Source of the DNA: an uncultured Clostridia bacterium
Lineage (GTDB): Bacteria > Bacillota > Clostridia > Oscillospirales > Acutalibacteraceae
NCBI GenBank assembly: GCA_937877675.1
Contig: CALEIS010000144.1
Span: 1 to 12,786 of the forward strand
Length of the DNA: 12,786 nucleotides
Direction of reading: 5' to 3'
Shown here: positions 1 through 6,919 of the stretch, in pieces
How positions within the stretch are numbered: the stretch's first letter is position 1
Layout: the number at the start of each line of letters is the position of its first letter
Notes under the pieces: generated by a model
What the model was told of the DNA's origin: nothing
What the model saw: only the letters and a program-made list of their open reading frames with translations
The model's database searches: none
Position numbers and translations under genes: made by a program

Positions 1-22
1 CAGCCCCACTTTCGTGGGGCTG
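1..22 (-). terminator. Hairpin after the isocitrate dehydrogenase gene
   Basis: A perfect 9-bp GC-rich stem (CAGCCCCAC / GTGGGGCTG) with a 4-nt loop lies 7 bp beyond the stop codon of the minus-strand isocitrate dehydrogenase gene. This is the usual place for an intrinsic terminator. The U-tract that would confirm it lies outside the window, so the call rests on stem strength and position. Confidence 0.7.
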
Positions 23-29
23 TTGATGT

Positions 30-1139
30 TTACAGCAGGGCCATCAGGTCCTCGGCGTACTGTGCGCCGGTGGCGGCGGTGCCGTCGGACTTGACCTCGG
101 TGGTGCATGCAGCCATGGCCTTCTCCAGACGCTCTGCGGCCTCGGTGCGGCAGATGTGGCGCAGGAGCATGGCGGCGGCCTTGATGATGGAGGCGGGGTT
201 GGCGTAGGCGCCCATGCCGCGCTCGATCATCCGGGGGGCGGAGCCGTGGATGGCCTCGAACATGGCGTAGCGGTCACCGATGTTGGCAGAGCCTGCGGTG
301 CCCACGCCGCCCTGGATCTGGGCGGCCTCGTCGGTGATGATGTCGCCGTAGAGGTTGGGCAGCAGGACCACCTGGAACTTCTCCCGGAGGGGATCCTTGA
401 TCAGGTTGGCGGTCATGATGTCGATGTAGTAGTCCTCCACGGTGATCTCGGGGTAATCCCTGGCGATCTCGTGGGCGATGGCGGTGAACTTGCCGTCGGT
501 CTTTTTCATGATGTTGGCCTTGGTGACGATGGAAACATGCTTCTTGCCGTTGTTGCGGGCATACTCAAATGCTGCCCGCACGATACGACGTGTACCTTTA
601 TCGGTGGTAACTTTAAAGTCAACAGACATACCATCAAGGTCAATGCCACGGCTGCCAAGGACATACTCACCCTCGGTATTTTCTCTGAAGAACATCCAAT
701 CGATCCCCTGCTCAGGAATGCACACAGGACGAACATTGGCGTAAAGGTCCAGCTCCCGACGCATAGAAATATTGGCAGATTCCAATGTACCGCCGTGGGG
801 TGTGGTGGTAGGGCCTTTCAACACTACATCACAAGACTTAATTTCAGACAGAACATCATCGGGAATGGCCTTGCCTTGCGCCATACGGTTTTCGATGGTA
901 AGCCCCTCGATCTCCTTGATCACCACGCTTCCCTTTTCTACTTCATCCGCAAGAAGTTTCTTCAGCACTCGGGTTGCGTGCTTGGTGATAATGGGTCCGA
1001 TACCGTCGCCATCCACAACGCCAATGGTGACACATTCCTTTGTGGAAAAGTCTGTCTTTTGCGTATTCATATTATCAATACGTGCTTGCTGTTCCTTCAG
1101 CAGCACTTCAAAGGCCGCAAGTGCCTGTTGGATATCCAT
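30..1139 (-). CDS. Isocitrate dehydrogenase-type beta-decarboxylating dehydrogenase (mosaic gene)
   Basis: Member of the isocitrate/isopropylmalate dehydrogenase family: oxidative decarboxylation of a 2-hydroxy acid, most likely isocitrate to 2-oxoglutarate for glutamate synthesis, in the cytoplasm. With the start at 1139 (369 aa) the substrate loop reads S121-x-N123-x-x-x-R127, the isocitrate form, rather than the isopropylmalate form. RENTEGEY (152-159), KAN (207-209) and the family signature NLYGDIITDEAAQIQGG (262-278) are present. The cofactor loop has Arg-Met after HGSAP where NAD enzymes usually carry Asp, so NAD versus NADP is open. The start at 1139 is chosen because AGGAG lies 7 nt upstream; upstream ATG codons are too close to or before it. 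Codon use changes abruptly in mid-gene (about 530-565): third-position GC is 53% in codons 1-60 and 95% in codons 203-262 by hand count. The gene follows the rplS terminator by only about 20 bp. Confidence 0.88.
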   Translation of the reverse strand: MDIQQALAAFEVLLKEQQARIDNMNTQKTDFSTKECVTIGVVDGDGIGPIITKHATRVLKKLLADEVEKGSVVIKEIEGLTIENRMAQGKAIPDDVLSEIKSCDVVLKGPTTTPHGGTLESANISMRRELDLYANVRPVCIPEQGIDWMFFRENTEGEYVLGSRGIDLDGMSVDFKVTTDKGTRRIVRAAFEYARNNGKKHVSIVTKANIMKKTDGKFTAIAHEIARDYPEITVEDYYIDIMTANLIKDPLREKFQVVLLPNLYGDIITDEAAQIQGGVGTAGSANIGDRYAMFEAIHGSAPRMIERGMGAYANPASIIKAAAMLLRHICRTEAAERLEKAMAACTTEVKSDGTAATGAQYAEDLMALL

Positions 1140-1157
1140 AATCATTCTCCTTTTGAT

Positions 1158-1184
1158 AAACAAAAAGCAGAGATTACTCTCTGC
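1158..1184 (-). terminator. Intrinsic terminator of rplS
   Basis: Stem GCAGAGA / TCTCTGC (1167-1184, 7 bp, 4-nt loop) followed on the minus strand by TTTTTGTTT. It stands 25 bp after the rplS stop and about 20 bp before the start of the isocitrate dehydrogenase gene, which leaves that gene no room for a promoter of its own downstream of the terminator. Confidence 0.85.
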
Positions 1185-1208
1185 CTTGTTTGTTTTTTGA
1201 CGATTCGA

Positions 1209-1550
1209 TTATATCTGCTCTTTAACCTTAGCAGCCTTACCAACTCTGTCACGAAGATAATAGAGCTTGCTTCTGCGAACCTTACCGCGTCTTACTGTCT
1301 CTACCTTTGCAACATTTGGTGAATTTACAGGGAATACTCTTTCAACACCTACACCGTATGATACACGACGTACTGTGAATGTTTCAGAAACACCTGCACC
1401 CTTGCGAGCGATGATTGTTCCTTCGAATACCTGAATTCTTTCTCTTTCGCCTTCACGAATCTTAACGTGTACTTTAACAACGTCACCGACTCTGATTGCT
1501 GGGTTTGCTTCTTTGATGCAACCCTCTGCGATTAATTTTAATGCGTCCAT
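1209..1550 (-). CDS. rplS: 50S ribosomal protein L19
   Basis: Ribosomal protein L19 of the large subunit, located at the 30S-50S interface. The 113 aa are the normal length, and the hallmark segments are visible: GDVVKVHVKIREGERERIQVFEG near residues 22-44, the FTVRRVSYGVGVERVFP block near 58-74, and the basic C-terminus RRGKVRRSKLYYLRDRVGKAA. GGAGG stands 6 nt before the ATG. It is probably transcribed alone: it has its own promoter at 1656-1684, a structured leader, and a strong terminator just after the stop. In many Firmicutes rplS follows rpsP-rimM-trmD; those genes are not here, and the upstream neighbours are an XRE regulator pair. Confidence 0.97.
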   Translation of the reverse strand: MDALKLIAEGCIKEANPAIRVGDVVKVHVKIREGERERIQVFEGTIIARKGAGVSETFTVRRVSYGVGVERVFPVNSPNVAKVETVRRGKVRRSKLYYLRDRVGKAAKVKEQI

Positions 1551-1649
1551 AACTAACCTCCGATAAAAATTTTTTCAAGTGTTCGTACCGAAGTTCAGCA
1601 GAGGACCACCCGAGATAATAGTTATTTTTTTGCAGTTTCCCACAAATGC
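1551..1649 (-). promoter_or_regulatory. Probable L19 autoregulatory leader RNA
   Basis: The roughly 95-nt leader of rplS contains a 7-bp hairpin closed by a GAAA tetraloop (1629-1646), an AU-rich spacer, and a second segment whose CCTCTG (minus strand, 1599-1604) can pair over 6 bp, with one wobble, with the Shine-Dalgarno CGGAGG (1557-1562). L19 leaders that give feedback control are known in low-GC Gram-positive bacteria. Position and structure fit, but I assign the family by context and not by a covariance match. Confidence 0.55.
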
Positions 1650-1655
1650 CTAGAT

Positions 1656-1684
1656 ATGATAACACAAGTCAAGTGAAAATGCAA
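1656..1684 (-). promoter_or_regulatory. rplS promoter
   Basis: Minus strand TTGCAT (1679-1684), 17-bp spacer, TATCAT (1656-1661) with TG one base before the -10, which is an extended -10. The expected start near 1649 gives the leader described for rplS. Confidence 0.6.
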
Positions 1685-1701
1685 GAGTTTTTTGAATATT
1701 T

Positions 1702-1941
1702 TTACAATAAAATTCTTACTTCATCGCCTTGTCTTGTATTTATATTTACAATTTCAAAATCTTTATAACTTTTAGCCAATTTAATGACAGGTTTTATATG
1801 TTTATATTTCATCTTAAAAAACATAAAACTCTTTGTAACTAAGAACAGTTTCAACAATCCAAATGAAAATCTATTGAATAAAAAGGCATTTGGAATTTTA
1901 GTTGTTTTAATCTCTTGATTCTTTGGGTAGATTATTTTCAT
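1702..1941 (-). CDS. Small protein, translationally coupled partner of the XRE regulator
   Basis: 79 aa, basic and aromatic-rich in its first half, with no clear membrane segment or signal peptide. Its ATG overlaps the stop codon of the XRE gene (ATGA, 1938-1941), so translation is probably coupled. The last 17 residues, EIVNINTRQGDEVRILL, match the end of the XRE protein (EIVNVQTQNNDIIRVVV), suggesting a shared beta-strand fold, perhaps for binding the regulator. Small coupled partners of this kind behind XRE genes are known in Clostridia, but I know of no assigned function. An anti-regulator or sensor role is only inference. No clear terminator follows, so transcription may run on into the rplS leader. 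Confidence 0.7.
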   Translation of the reverse strand: MKIIYPKNQEIKTTKIPNAFLFNRFSFGLLKLFLVTKSFMFFKMKYKHIKPVIKLAKSYKDFEIVNINTRQGDEVRILL

Positions 1942-2450
1942 TTTTCTACAACCACCCTAATAATATCATTATTCTGAGTCTGGACATTTACGATTTCACC
2001 CAAAATGCCATTAGCAACCATTTCAAATATCACGTCAAAGTCAACGCCACTTAAATCAACACCTGAAACAACTGTGCCACCTACAACTGCTGAAATATTT
2101 TTACCAGCTTTAACAAATTCTTTTACAACAAGATAAGGCAATGTAACCTTGACTTTATCGCCATGAACAGTATCAACATATACACGCAAAACCAAATCTT
2201 CTTCGTTAATTTGTTCAGTCTTTTCAAATTTCACATTTGACTTTACATCTTCATTTTTAAAGAGTTCATCAACAGTAATACCATAAAGTTCTGCAATATG
2301 AGGAAGTGTCATAATATCAGGACAAGCAATATCATTTTCCCATTTGGATACTGCTTGTGCAGATACTCCAAGTTTTTCAGCAACATAATCCTGAGTAAAT
2401 CCTGATTGTTTTCTTAATTCATAAAGTTTTTTTCCAATTGTTTTTTCCAT
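1938..2450 (-). CDS. XRE-family transcriptional regulator
   Basis: 170 aa. Residues about 6-63 form a Cro/CI-type helix-turn-helix: the recognition region reads TQDYVAEKLGVSAQAVSKWE, followed by the common PDIMTLPHIAELYGITVDELF extension. Residues about 75-170 are a separate domain of alternating strands and short helices (LRVYVDTVHGDKVKVTLPYLVVKEF...) similar to small helical/strand domains found behind HTH modules in Firmicutes. The ligand is unknown. A good RBS (AAGGAG, 8 nt spacing) supports the start. It has its own promoter, and a palindrome sits on the -10 box, the pattern expected for autorepression. It overlaps the downstream 79-aa gene by 4 bp. Confidence 0.9.
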   Translation of the reverse strand: MEKTIGKKLYELRKQSGFTQDYVAEKLGVSAQAVSKWENDIACPDIMTLPHIAELYGITVDELFKNEDVKSNVKFEKTEQINEEDLVLRVYVDTVHGDKVKVTLPYLVVKEFVKAGKNISAVVGGTVVSGVDLSGVDFDVIFEMVANGILGEIVNVQTQNNDIIRVVVEK

Positions 2451-2482
2451 ACAAATCGCTCCTTATTAATTCTGCAACCGAT

Positions 2483-2497
2483 TACAATTGCATTGTA
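2483..2497. promoter_or_regulatory. Palindromic operator candidate over the XRE promoter
   Basis: Perfect inverted repeat TACAAT-TGC-ATTGTA, with arms of 6 bp and a 3-bp centre. The right arm is the -10 box of the XRE promoter. HTH dimers of this family bind sites of this size, so autorepression is the simplest reading (inference). Confidence 0.5.
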
Positions 2498-2520
2498 TGG
2501 TCAAATTTTCAAAAAGTAAA
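2492..2520 (-). promoter_or_regulatory. Promoter of the XRE regulator operon
   Basis: Minus strand TTTACT (2515-2520), 17-bp spacer, TACAAT (2492-2497, 5 of 6 matches). It lies about 42 bp before the XRE start codon. Confidence 0.6.
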
Positions 2521-2539
2521 TGTAATAAAAGTTGATTTT

Positions 2540-3724
2540 TCAATTTTCAACCATTGGTTGAATTGATTTTGAATATTTAAGCATCACAACTGTTGCAACT
2601 ATGGTGATTACTGATGCTATAAATTGGAATACACTAAAAATATCAGTTGATAATTTTTCTGCAAGTATGCCGAATGTTATTGGAGAAATTAAAATGCTCC
2701 CATAGGAAACTGCACCCTGAAGTCCTATAAAGGACTGTGAAATATCCCTACCCATATGTATCGGTGTTAGATGTGTCATATTGGGGAAAATAGGGCCATT
2801 TCCAAGACCTATTAAAAACAGACCAACTGTTGCAAGTATTGGATTTTTAAAGAATGTAAGAATAATTGCAATTAAAACCACAAACTCACCAATAACTATA
2901 ATATTTTTAGGTGTCACCTTGTTTGCAATAAGTCCTGATATAAATCTACCCAAGGTCATTCCAATAAAGTAAAAAGTAATCATTCCTGCAGCTTTGTCTG
3001 GAGTTAATCCTTTTGAATTTACAAGGAAAGTACTTCCCCATGCAAGGCAAACAGACTCAATGGCACAAGAACAATAATAAATTACAAGACTTGCACGTGC
3101 TATTGGAATCTTTAGAAGTTCAGGAATTGAAACAACTCTTGTTTCATCCCTTTCCCCTGCTTCTTCTTTTTGTGCTTTAACTTTATTCCAAATAGGAATT
3201 GATAAAAAGCACATAATGGTAAGAGCAAGTTGAAAGAAAAACATTGTTCTGTATCCACCCTGCCAGTTATTACTTTGTTTCAAAGTAAACGACATCAAAA
3301 ACGGACTCAGAGTAACACCAATGCCATATGAACAATGAAGAAAATTCACATGAGTAGCTTTATAATTCAATGCTACATAAGTATTTAAAACATTATCAAT
3401 TGCACCTGCACCAAGTCCCAATGGAATTGAAAACAAACAGAGCATCAACATATTGTTTGAAAGGGAAAATCCAAAAAGAGCAACAGCCGTAAATGCTGTA
3501 CTTATTGCAACAACCAAAGGTGTTCCAAGTTTTTTCGTAAGTCTTGCACTTAAAAGACTTGAAACGATTGTGCCCATATACATCAGACCTGTTACAAAAT
3601 TTGAATATGAAATTGGTAAATCAAATTGAGTATATATTGCAGGCCAGGCTGTTCCAAATAACGAGTCAGGGATTCCAAGCCCTACATATGTAGCGAAAAT
3701 AATTATAACCAATAATGTTGCCAT
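2540..3724 (-). CDS. MFS transporter (fucose-permease-like)
   Basis: 394 aa, the usual length for a major facilitator, with about 12 hydrophobic segments and a charged central loop (near residues 182-200, KAQKEEAGERDE). The loop after TM2 carries the MFS A-like motif (ARLTKKLG, near 60-67), and there is a second copy-like GRFISGLIANKV near 260. The GLGAGAIDNVLNTYVALNY stretch near 103-121 is typical of the FucP/FHS sugar-permease branch. The substrate cannot be told from sequence. Its start lies 3 bp after the DUF2344 stop codon and the nearest GGAG is 15 nt upstream, so translation is probably coupled to that gene. A transporter at this place is unexpected, since rng/rplU/rpmA often follow the DUF2344 gene in Clostridia. 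Confidence 0.85.
   Translation of the reverse strand: MATLLVIIIFATYVGLGIPDSLFGTAWPAIYTQFDLPISYSNFVTGLMYMGTIVSSLLSARLTKKLGTPLVVAISTAFTAVALFGFSLSNNMLMLCLFSIPLGLGAGAIDNVLNTYVALNYKATHVNFLHCSYGIGVTLSPFLMSFTLKQSNNWQGGYRTMFFFQLALTIMCFLSIPIWNKVKAQKEEAGERDETRVVSIPELLKIPIARASLVIYYCSCAIESVCLAWGSTFLVNSKGLTPDKAAGMITFYFIGMTLGRFISGLIANKVTPKNIIVIGEFVVLIAIILTFFKNPILATVGLFLIGLGNGPIFPNMTHLTPIHMGRDISQSFIGLQGAVSYGSILISPITFGILAEKLSTDIFSVFQFIASVITIVATVVMLKYSKSIQPMVEN
2546..2562. repeat. 17-bp palindrome at the 3' end of the MFS gene
   Basis: TTCAACCA-T-TGGTTGAA, a perfect palindrome, spans the last codons of the transporter. On the transcript it gives a hairpin extended by imperfect TCAAT/ATTGA arms, but the U-rich stretch begins only about 20 nt later. 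It may be a weak terminator of the radical SAM operon. No better terminator is visible before the XRE promoter. Confidence 0.4.
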
Positions 3725-3727
3725 AGA

Positions 3728-4411
3728 TTACTTAAAAATCTCCATATTTTCTGTGTATGACTGCACCTTAATTATATCAACATCCTGCTCATCAGTTTTA
3801 GTATCCTTTACCAAAGCACCAATTAAAAGCATTGGATTGATATTGATACTTGTACCCGATGATAAAACAGTATTGAGAATAAGTTTGCCATTATCTTCAC
3901 TTAACTCAAAAGACTTAATATGTTCTTTGATATTAACTTCTTTTTCGACCTTATTTCTGCCTTTTTTTGATTTTTTAAGCACCATAATTTCGTCGGATGA
4001 AAGGATTTTTTCTGCTTGTCCTAAAAGAAGACTATCAGGATTATTAAAGATTATTTTATAGTCCGCCCAACGAATGTCATTTGAAGATGTTTCGTAAACA
4101 TAGATTTCCTTTACAGTAATATCAACAGGTAAAGCATTGTTAAGTCTTTCTGCTAACTCATTCAAATCTGTTTCTTCCATAAGACGGAAATCAACTGTTT
4201 CACAAAGGCTTTCAAACCCCAATGACAATGGCATAGCAAATGTTAAAAAAGCGTGAGGGTTAAAACCTTCTGTAAACCAAACTGGTACATTAGCTCTTTT
4301 CATAGCCCTTGTAATACAACGAACTGTATCAAGATGGGAAATAAACTTTGCCATACCTGTTTTCTGGAAGGACATTCTGACATCCATGGCCCATTTTTTA
4401 ACTTCTGGCAT
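3728..4411 (-). CDS. DUF2344 (TIGR03936) radical SAM-linked protein
   Basis: 227 aa from the chosen start. The N-terminus MDVRMSFQKTGMAKFISHLDTVRCITRAMKRANVPVW (split here as MDVRMSFQKTG, AKFISHLDT, RAMKRANVPV) and EGFNPHAFLTFAMPLSLGFES are the recognisable core of the TIGR03936/DUF2344 family. The family is encoded next to, or fused to, the TIGR03960 radical SAM protein, and its function is unknown. Its gene overlaps the end of that partner by 14 bp, so the two are surely co-translated. The start at 4411 has GGGGG 8 nt upstream. An ATG 15 nt further up (4426) and one 24 nt further down (4387, giving MDVRM) are alternatives. The C-terminal third is lysine/serine-rich and less conserved. Cytoplasmic, with no membrane segment. 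Confidence 0.85.
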   Translation of the reverse strand: MPEVKKWAMDVRMSFQKTGMAKFISHLDTVRCITRAMKRANVPVWFTEGFNPHAFLTFAMPLSLGFESLCETVDFRLMEETDLNELAERLNNALPVDITVKEIYVYETSSNDIRWADYKIIFNNPDSLLLGQAEKILSSDEIMVLKKSKKGRNKVEKEVNIKEHIKSFELSEDNGKLILNTVLSSGTSININPMLLIGALVKDTKTDEQDVDIIKVQSYTENMEIFK

Positions 4412-6242
4412 CACATTTACCCCCATTCAATTTATTTGCACCACAAGCAGAGCATTTAATCCTACAATGAGGTGTTGTTTCGCTTTGGTGTGCTTTTTTA
4501 TTTTCTTCAATAAGGAATTCTTTACGAATACCATAATCAACAATATCCCAAGGAAGAATTTCATCAAAATCTCTATGACGATTTGCATAGAATTCTGTTG
4601 TCAAATTACATTCATTAAATGCTTCACGCCATTTTGAGAAATCAAAAAATTCATCCCAGCTATCAAACTTACAGCCTTTTTGCCAAGCTTTATAAATTAC
4701 TTCGCCAAGTCGTCTGTCACCACGAGCTAAAACGCCTTCAAGGACGGATGTATCTGACTGATGATAACTGATTGTAATTTTACGGCTTGTTGTACTTGAA
4801 AGTAAATGTTTCTGTTTTTCAATTAAACTTTCTGCTGTATCCTGTGGCTCCCATTGGAATGGTGTGAAAGGTTTTGGCACGAATGATGCACAGCTAACAC
4901 TTACCTGAACACCCTTACCTTTTGGTTTGTTAGGATTATGATAAAAAGTATCAACAACCTTTTGTGCAAGGTCAGCAATGCCCTTAATGTCATCAAGTGT
5001 TTCTGTTGGAAGTCCCATCATAAAGTAAAGCTTAACGCTTGTCCAACCACCGTCAAATGCTTTAAGTGCAGTTTTCAAAACATCTTCTTCGGTAACATTT
5101 TTATTGATTGCATCACGAAGTCTTTGTGTACCTGCTTCAGGAGCAAATGTAAGACCACTACGACGAACTTTTTTAAGTTCTTCCATAAGCTCGTCGGAGA
5201 AATTATCCACACGAAGTGATGGTAAAGAAACATTGATATTTTCCTTTAATGCCCATTTAAAAAGCATTGGAATAAGTTTTTCGATATTTGTATAGTCACT
5301 TGTTGAGAGTGAGCAAAGTGAAATCTCGTCATAACCTGTTGCATCACTAATGCTACGACATTGTTCGTTGATGGTTTCAGGAGATTTTTCACGAATTGGT
5401 CTGTAAATAAATCCCGCTTGACAGAAACGGCAACCACGGATACAACCACGGAAAACTTCACCAACAGTTCTATCCTGAACAACATCAATAAATGGTACTA
5501 CAAAATCTTTTGGATAATGAACAGTATCAAGGTCAGAGATTATTCTTTTCTTTACTCTTTTTGGTGCTGTTTCTTTATTCTCAACAGACTTAATTGTACC
5601 GTCTTCGTTGTAATCTACATTATAGAATTCAGGGACATATACACCTTCGATTTTTGCTGCTTCTCTTAAAAATTCAAGTCTTGTTGAGCCTTTTTCTTTA
5701 TGTTCAATAAGCAAATCAATAAGGTCGTTTGTAACTTCTTCGCCTTCACCCGGTAAGAAAATGTCAATAAAATCAACCATAGGTTCAGCATTACAAACAC
5801 AAGGACCACCTGCGATTACAATAGGAGTAAGGCTTGTTCTGTCTTTTTTTAGTACAGGAATTCCACCTAAATCAAGCATATTAAGTACATTTGTATAACT
5901 CAACTCATACTGTAATGTAAAACCTACCAAATCGAACTCTGAAAGAGCATCGCCACTCTCTAAAGCATAGAGTTTTACATCATTTTCACGCATAAGTGCT
6001 TCCATATCTTCCCATGGAGCAAAAACACGCTCACACCAAGCATCTTCTCTTGCATTTACAACGCTATAAAGAATTTTCATGCCAAGGTGTGACATACCAA
6101 TTTCATAGTTATCAGGGAAACAGAAAGCATATCTCAGTTTCACATTATTTTTATCTTTTACTACGCTATTAAGTTCACCACCTGTATAACGAGCAGGTTT
6201 TTGAACTTTTTTAAGTAATTTTTCAACTTCTTTTTTAACCAT
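4398..6242 (-). CDS. TIGR03960-family B12-binding-like radical SAM protein
   Basis: 614 aa, a full-length member. Residues about 35-180 form a B12-binding-like domain (FPDNYEIGMSHLGMKILY near 42-59, GGPCVCNAEPMVDFIDIFLPGEGEE near 145-169). Residues about 248-480 form a radical SAM domain with the cluster motif C267-x3-C271-x2-C274 and the later FAPEAGTQRLRD. The C-terminus carries a cysteine cluster (HCRIKCSACG...KC) that may bind metal. The reaction is unknown; the family is tied by neighbourhood to DUF2344 and often to RNase G and ribosomal protein genes, which suggests RNA or ribosome modification (inference). The ATG at 6242 has GAGG 6 nt upstream; an in-frame GTG at 6254 is rejected because it lies inside the RBS region. 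It has its own promoter at 6272-6300. Confidence 0.92.
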   Translation of the reverse strand: MVKKEVEKLLKKVQKPARYTGGELNSVVKDKNNVKLRYAFCFPDNYEIGMSHLGMKILYSVVNAREDAWCERVFAPWEDMEALMRENDVKLYALESGDALSEFDLVGFTLQYELSYTNVLNMLDLGGIPVLKKDRTSLTPIVIAGGPCVCNAEPMVDFIDIFLPGEGEEVTNDLIDLLIEHKEKGSTRLEFLREAAKIEGVYVPEFYNVDYNEDGTIKSVENKETAPKRVKKRIISDLDTVHYPKDFVVPFIDVVQDRTVGEVFRGCIRGCRFCQAGFIYRPIREKSPETINEQCRSISDATGYDEISLCSLSTSDYTNIEKLIPMLFKWALKENINVSLPSLRVDNFSDELMEELKKVRRSGLTFAPEAGTQRLRDAINKNVTEEDVLKTALKAFDGGWTSVKLYFMMGLPTETLDDIKGIADLAQKVVDTFYHNPNKPKGKGVQVSVSCASFVPKPFTPFQWEPQDTAESLIEKQKHLLSSTTSRKITISYHQSDTSVLEGVLARGDRRLGEVIYKAWQKGCKFDSWDEFFDFSKWREAFNECNLTTEFYANRHRDFDEILPWDIVDYGIRKEFLIEENKKAHQSETTPHCRIKCSACGANKLNGGKCDARS

Positions 6243-6271
6243 AATTGACCTCACAAAAAGTTATTCAATAT

Positions 6272-6300
6272 ATTTTACTATAAATCTAGGTTTATTTCAA
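6272..6300 (-). promoter_or_regulatory. Promoter of the radical SAM-DUF2344-MFS operon
   Basis: Minus strand TTGAAA (6295-6300), 17-bp spacer, TAAAAT (6272-6277). The -35 box overlaps the stop codon of the protease gene. The hexamers and spacing are identical to those before ilvD. This separates vegetative expression of the radical SAM operon from the sporulation-type promoter upstream. Confidence 0.65.
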
Positions 6301-6902
6301 TAATCATTCGACTGAAAGAGAGAAATAGTAAGAAAAATTGCAATAATTATTAGTGAGAAATTGTATTTTGTTATAACAAAAACATAAAGAGCCCATAAAT
6401 ATATAATCGCTATAAACAATATTGAAGTAATTTTCAAAATCTTCCTACATAATGCATTTTCAAAATGTTGTGATAACAAAAAGTATAAAATTGCACCACC
6501 ATCAAGACTTTTTATCGGAAGAAGATTGAATGTCATAAGTATAAGGTTAATACAAGCACAAGTTAGAATTATATAACTTTCATATAGGCATAGGATTATA
6601 CAGGAAATAATAACAATTATAAAATTCATTACTGGTCCACCCAGTGAAATTGCAATTTCTCTTTTTGTGCTAATACCAAAATTATCATCTCGGATAATAT
6701 TCATTCCAACAATTTCAAATTTAATTCTCTTGGGTTTATTACCCACTAAAATCATCATTAAAAGATGACCCATCTCATGAAATAATGATGATGCAATAGT
6801 TATTAACAAATTTGCAGGTGCTTTTAGTGAAATTACAAATGTGATAAACGCAACAAAAAGAAATGTGATTTCAACCTTTATTCCACACACTCTAAAAACC
6901 AT
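6297..6902 (-). CDS. Site-2 protease (M50), SpoIVFB-like
   Basis: 201 aa with about six hydrophobic segments. The zinc site is H42-E43-M-G-H46, with the second metal motif N126-L-L-P129-x4-D134-G, in the SpoIVFB order. SpoIVFB cleaves pro-sigma-K in the membrane around the forespore. This protein ends after the membrane core and lacks the C-terminal CBS domain of the Bacillus subtilis enzyme (about 288 aa). It follows the SpoIVFA-like gene by 17 bp, and the pair sits directly upstream of the radical SAM/DUF2344 genes, the clostridial arrangement. No clear RBS precedes the ATG (the nearest sequence is TGGTATAATGTGTT), so coupling or weak translation is likely. A general S2P of another pathway remains possible, but the context and the sigma-E-like promoter favour sporulation. 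Confidence 0.8.
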   Translation of the reverse strand: MVFRVCGIKVEITFLFVAFITFVISLKAPANLLITIASSLFHEMGHLLMMILVGNKPKRIKFEIVGMNIIRDDNFGISTKREIAISLGGPVMNFIIVIISCIILCLYESYIILTCACINLILMTFNLLPIKSLDGGAILYFLLSQHFENALCRKILKITSILFIAIIYLWALYVFVITKYNFSLIIIAIFLTISLFQSNDY

Positions 6903-6919
6903 AACACATTATACCAATG

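Noticed and set aside
156..1322. Long 388-aa plus-strand frame opposite the isocitrate dehydrogenase and rplS
   Set aside because: It is a shadow of GC-rich coding sequence: valine/glycine/aspartate repeats in the first part and no RBS, while the minus-strand proteins are clear family members.
1483..1665. 60-aa minus-strand frame overlapping the start of rplS and its leader
   Set aside because: It runs over the L19 leader and into rplS in another frame, has no RBS, and the peptide shows no family features.
6243..6254. GTG start four codons upstream for the radical SAM protein
   Set aside because: The GTG lies in the GTGAGG of the ribosome binding site that serves the ATG at 6242.
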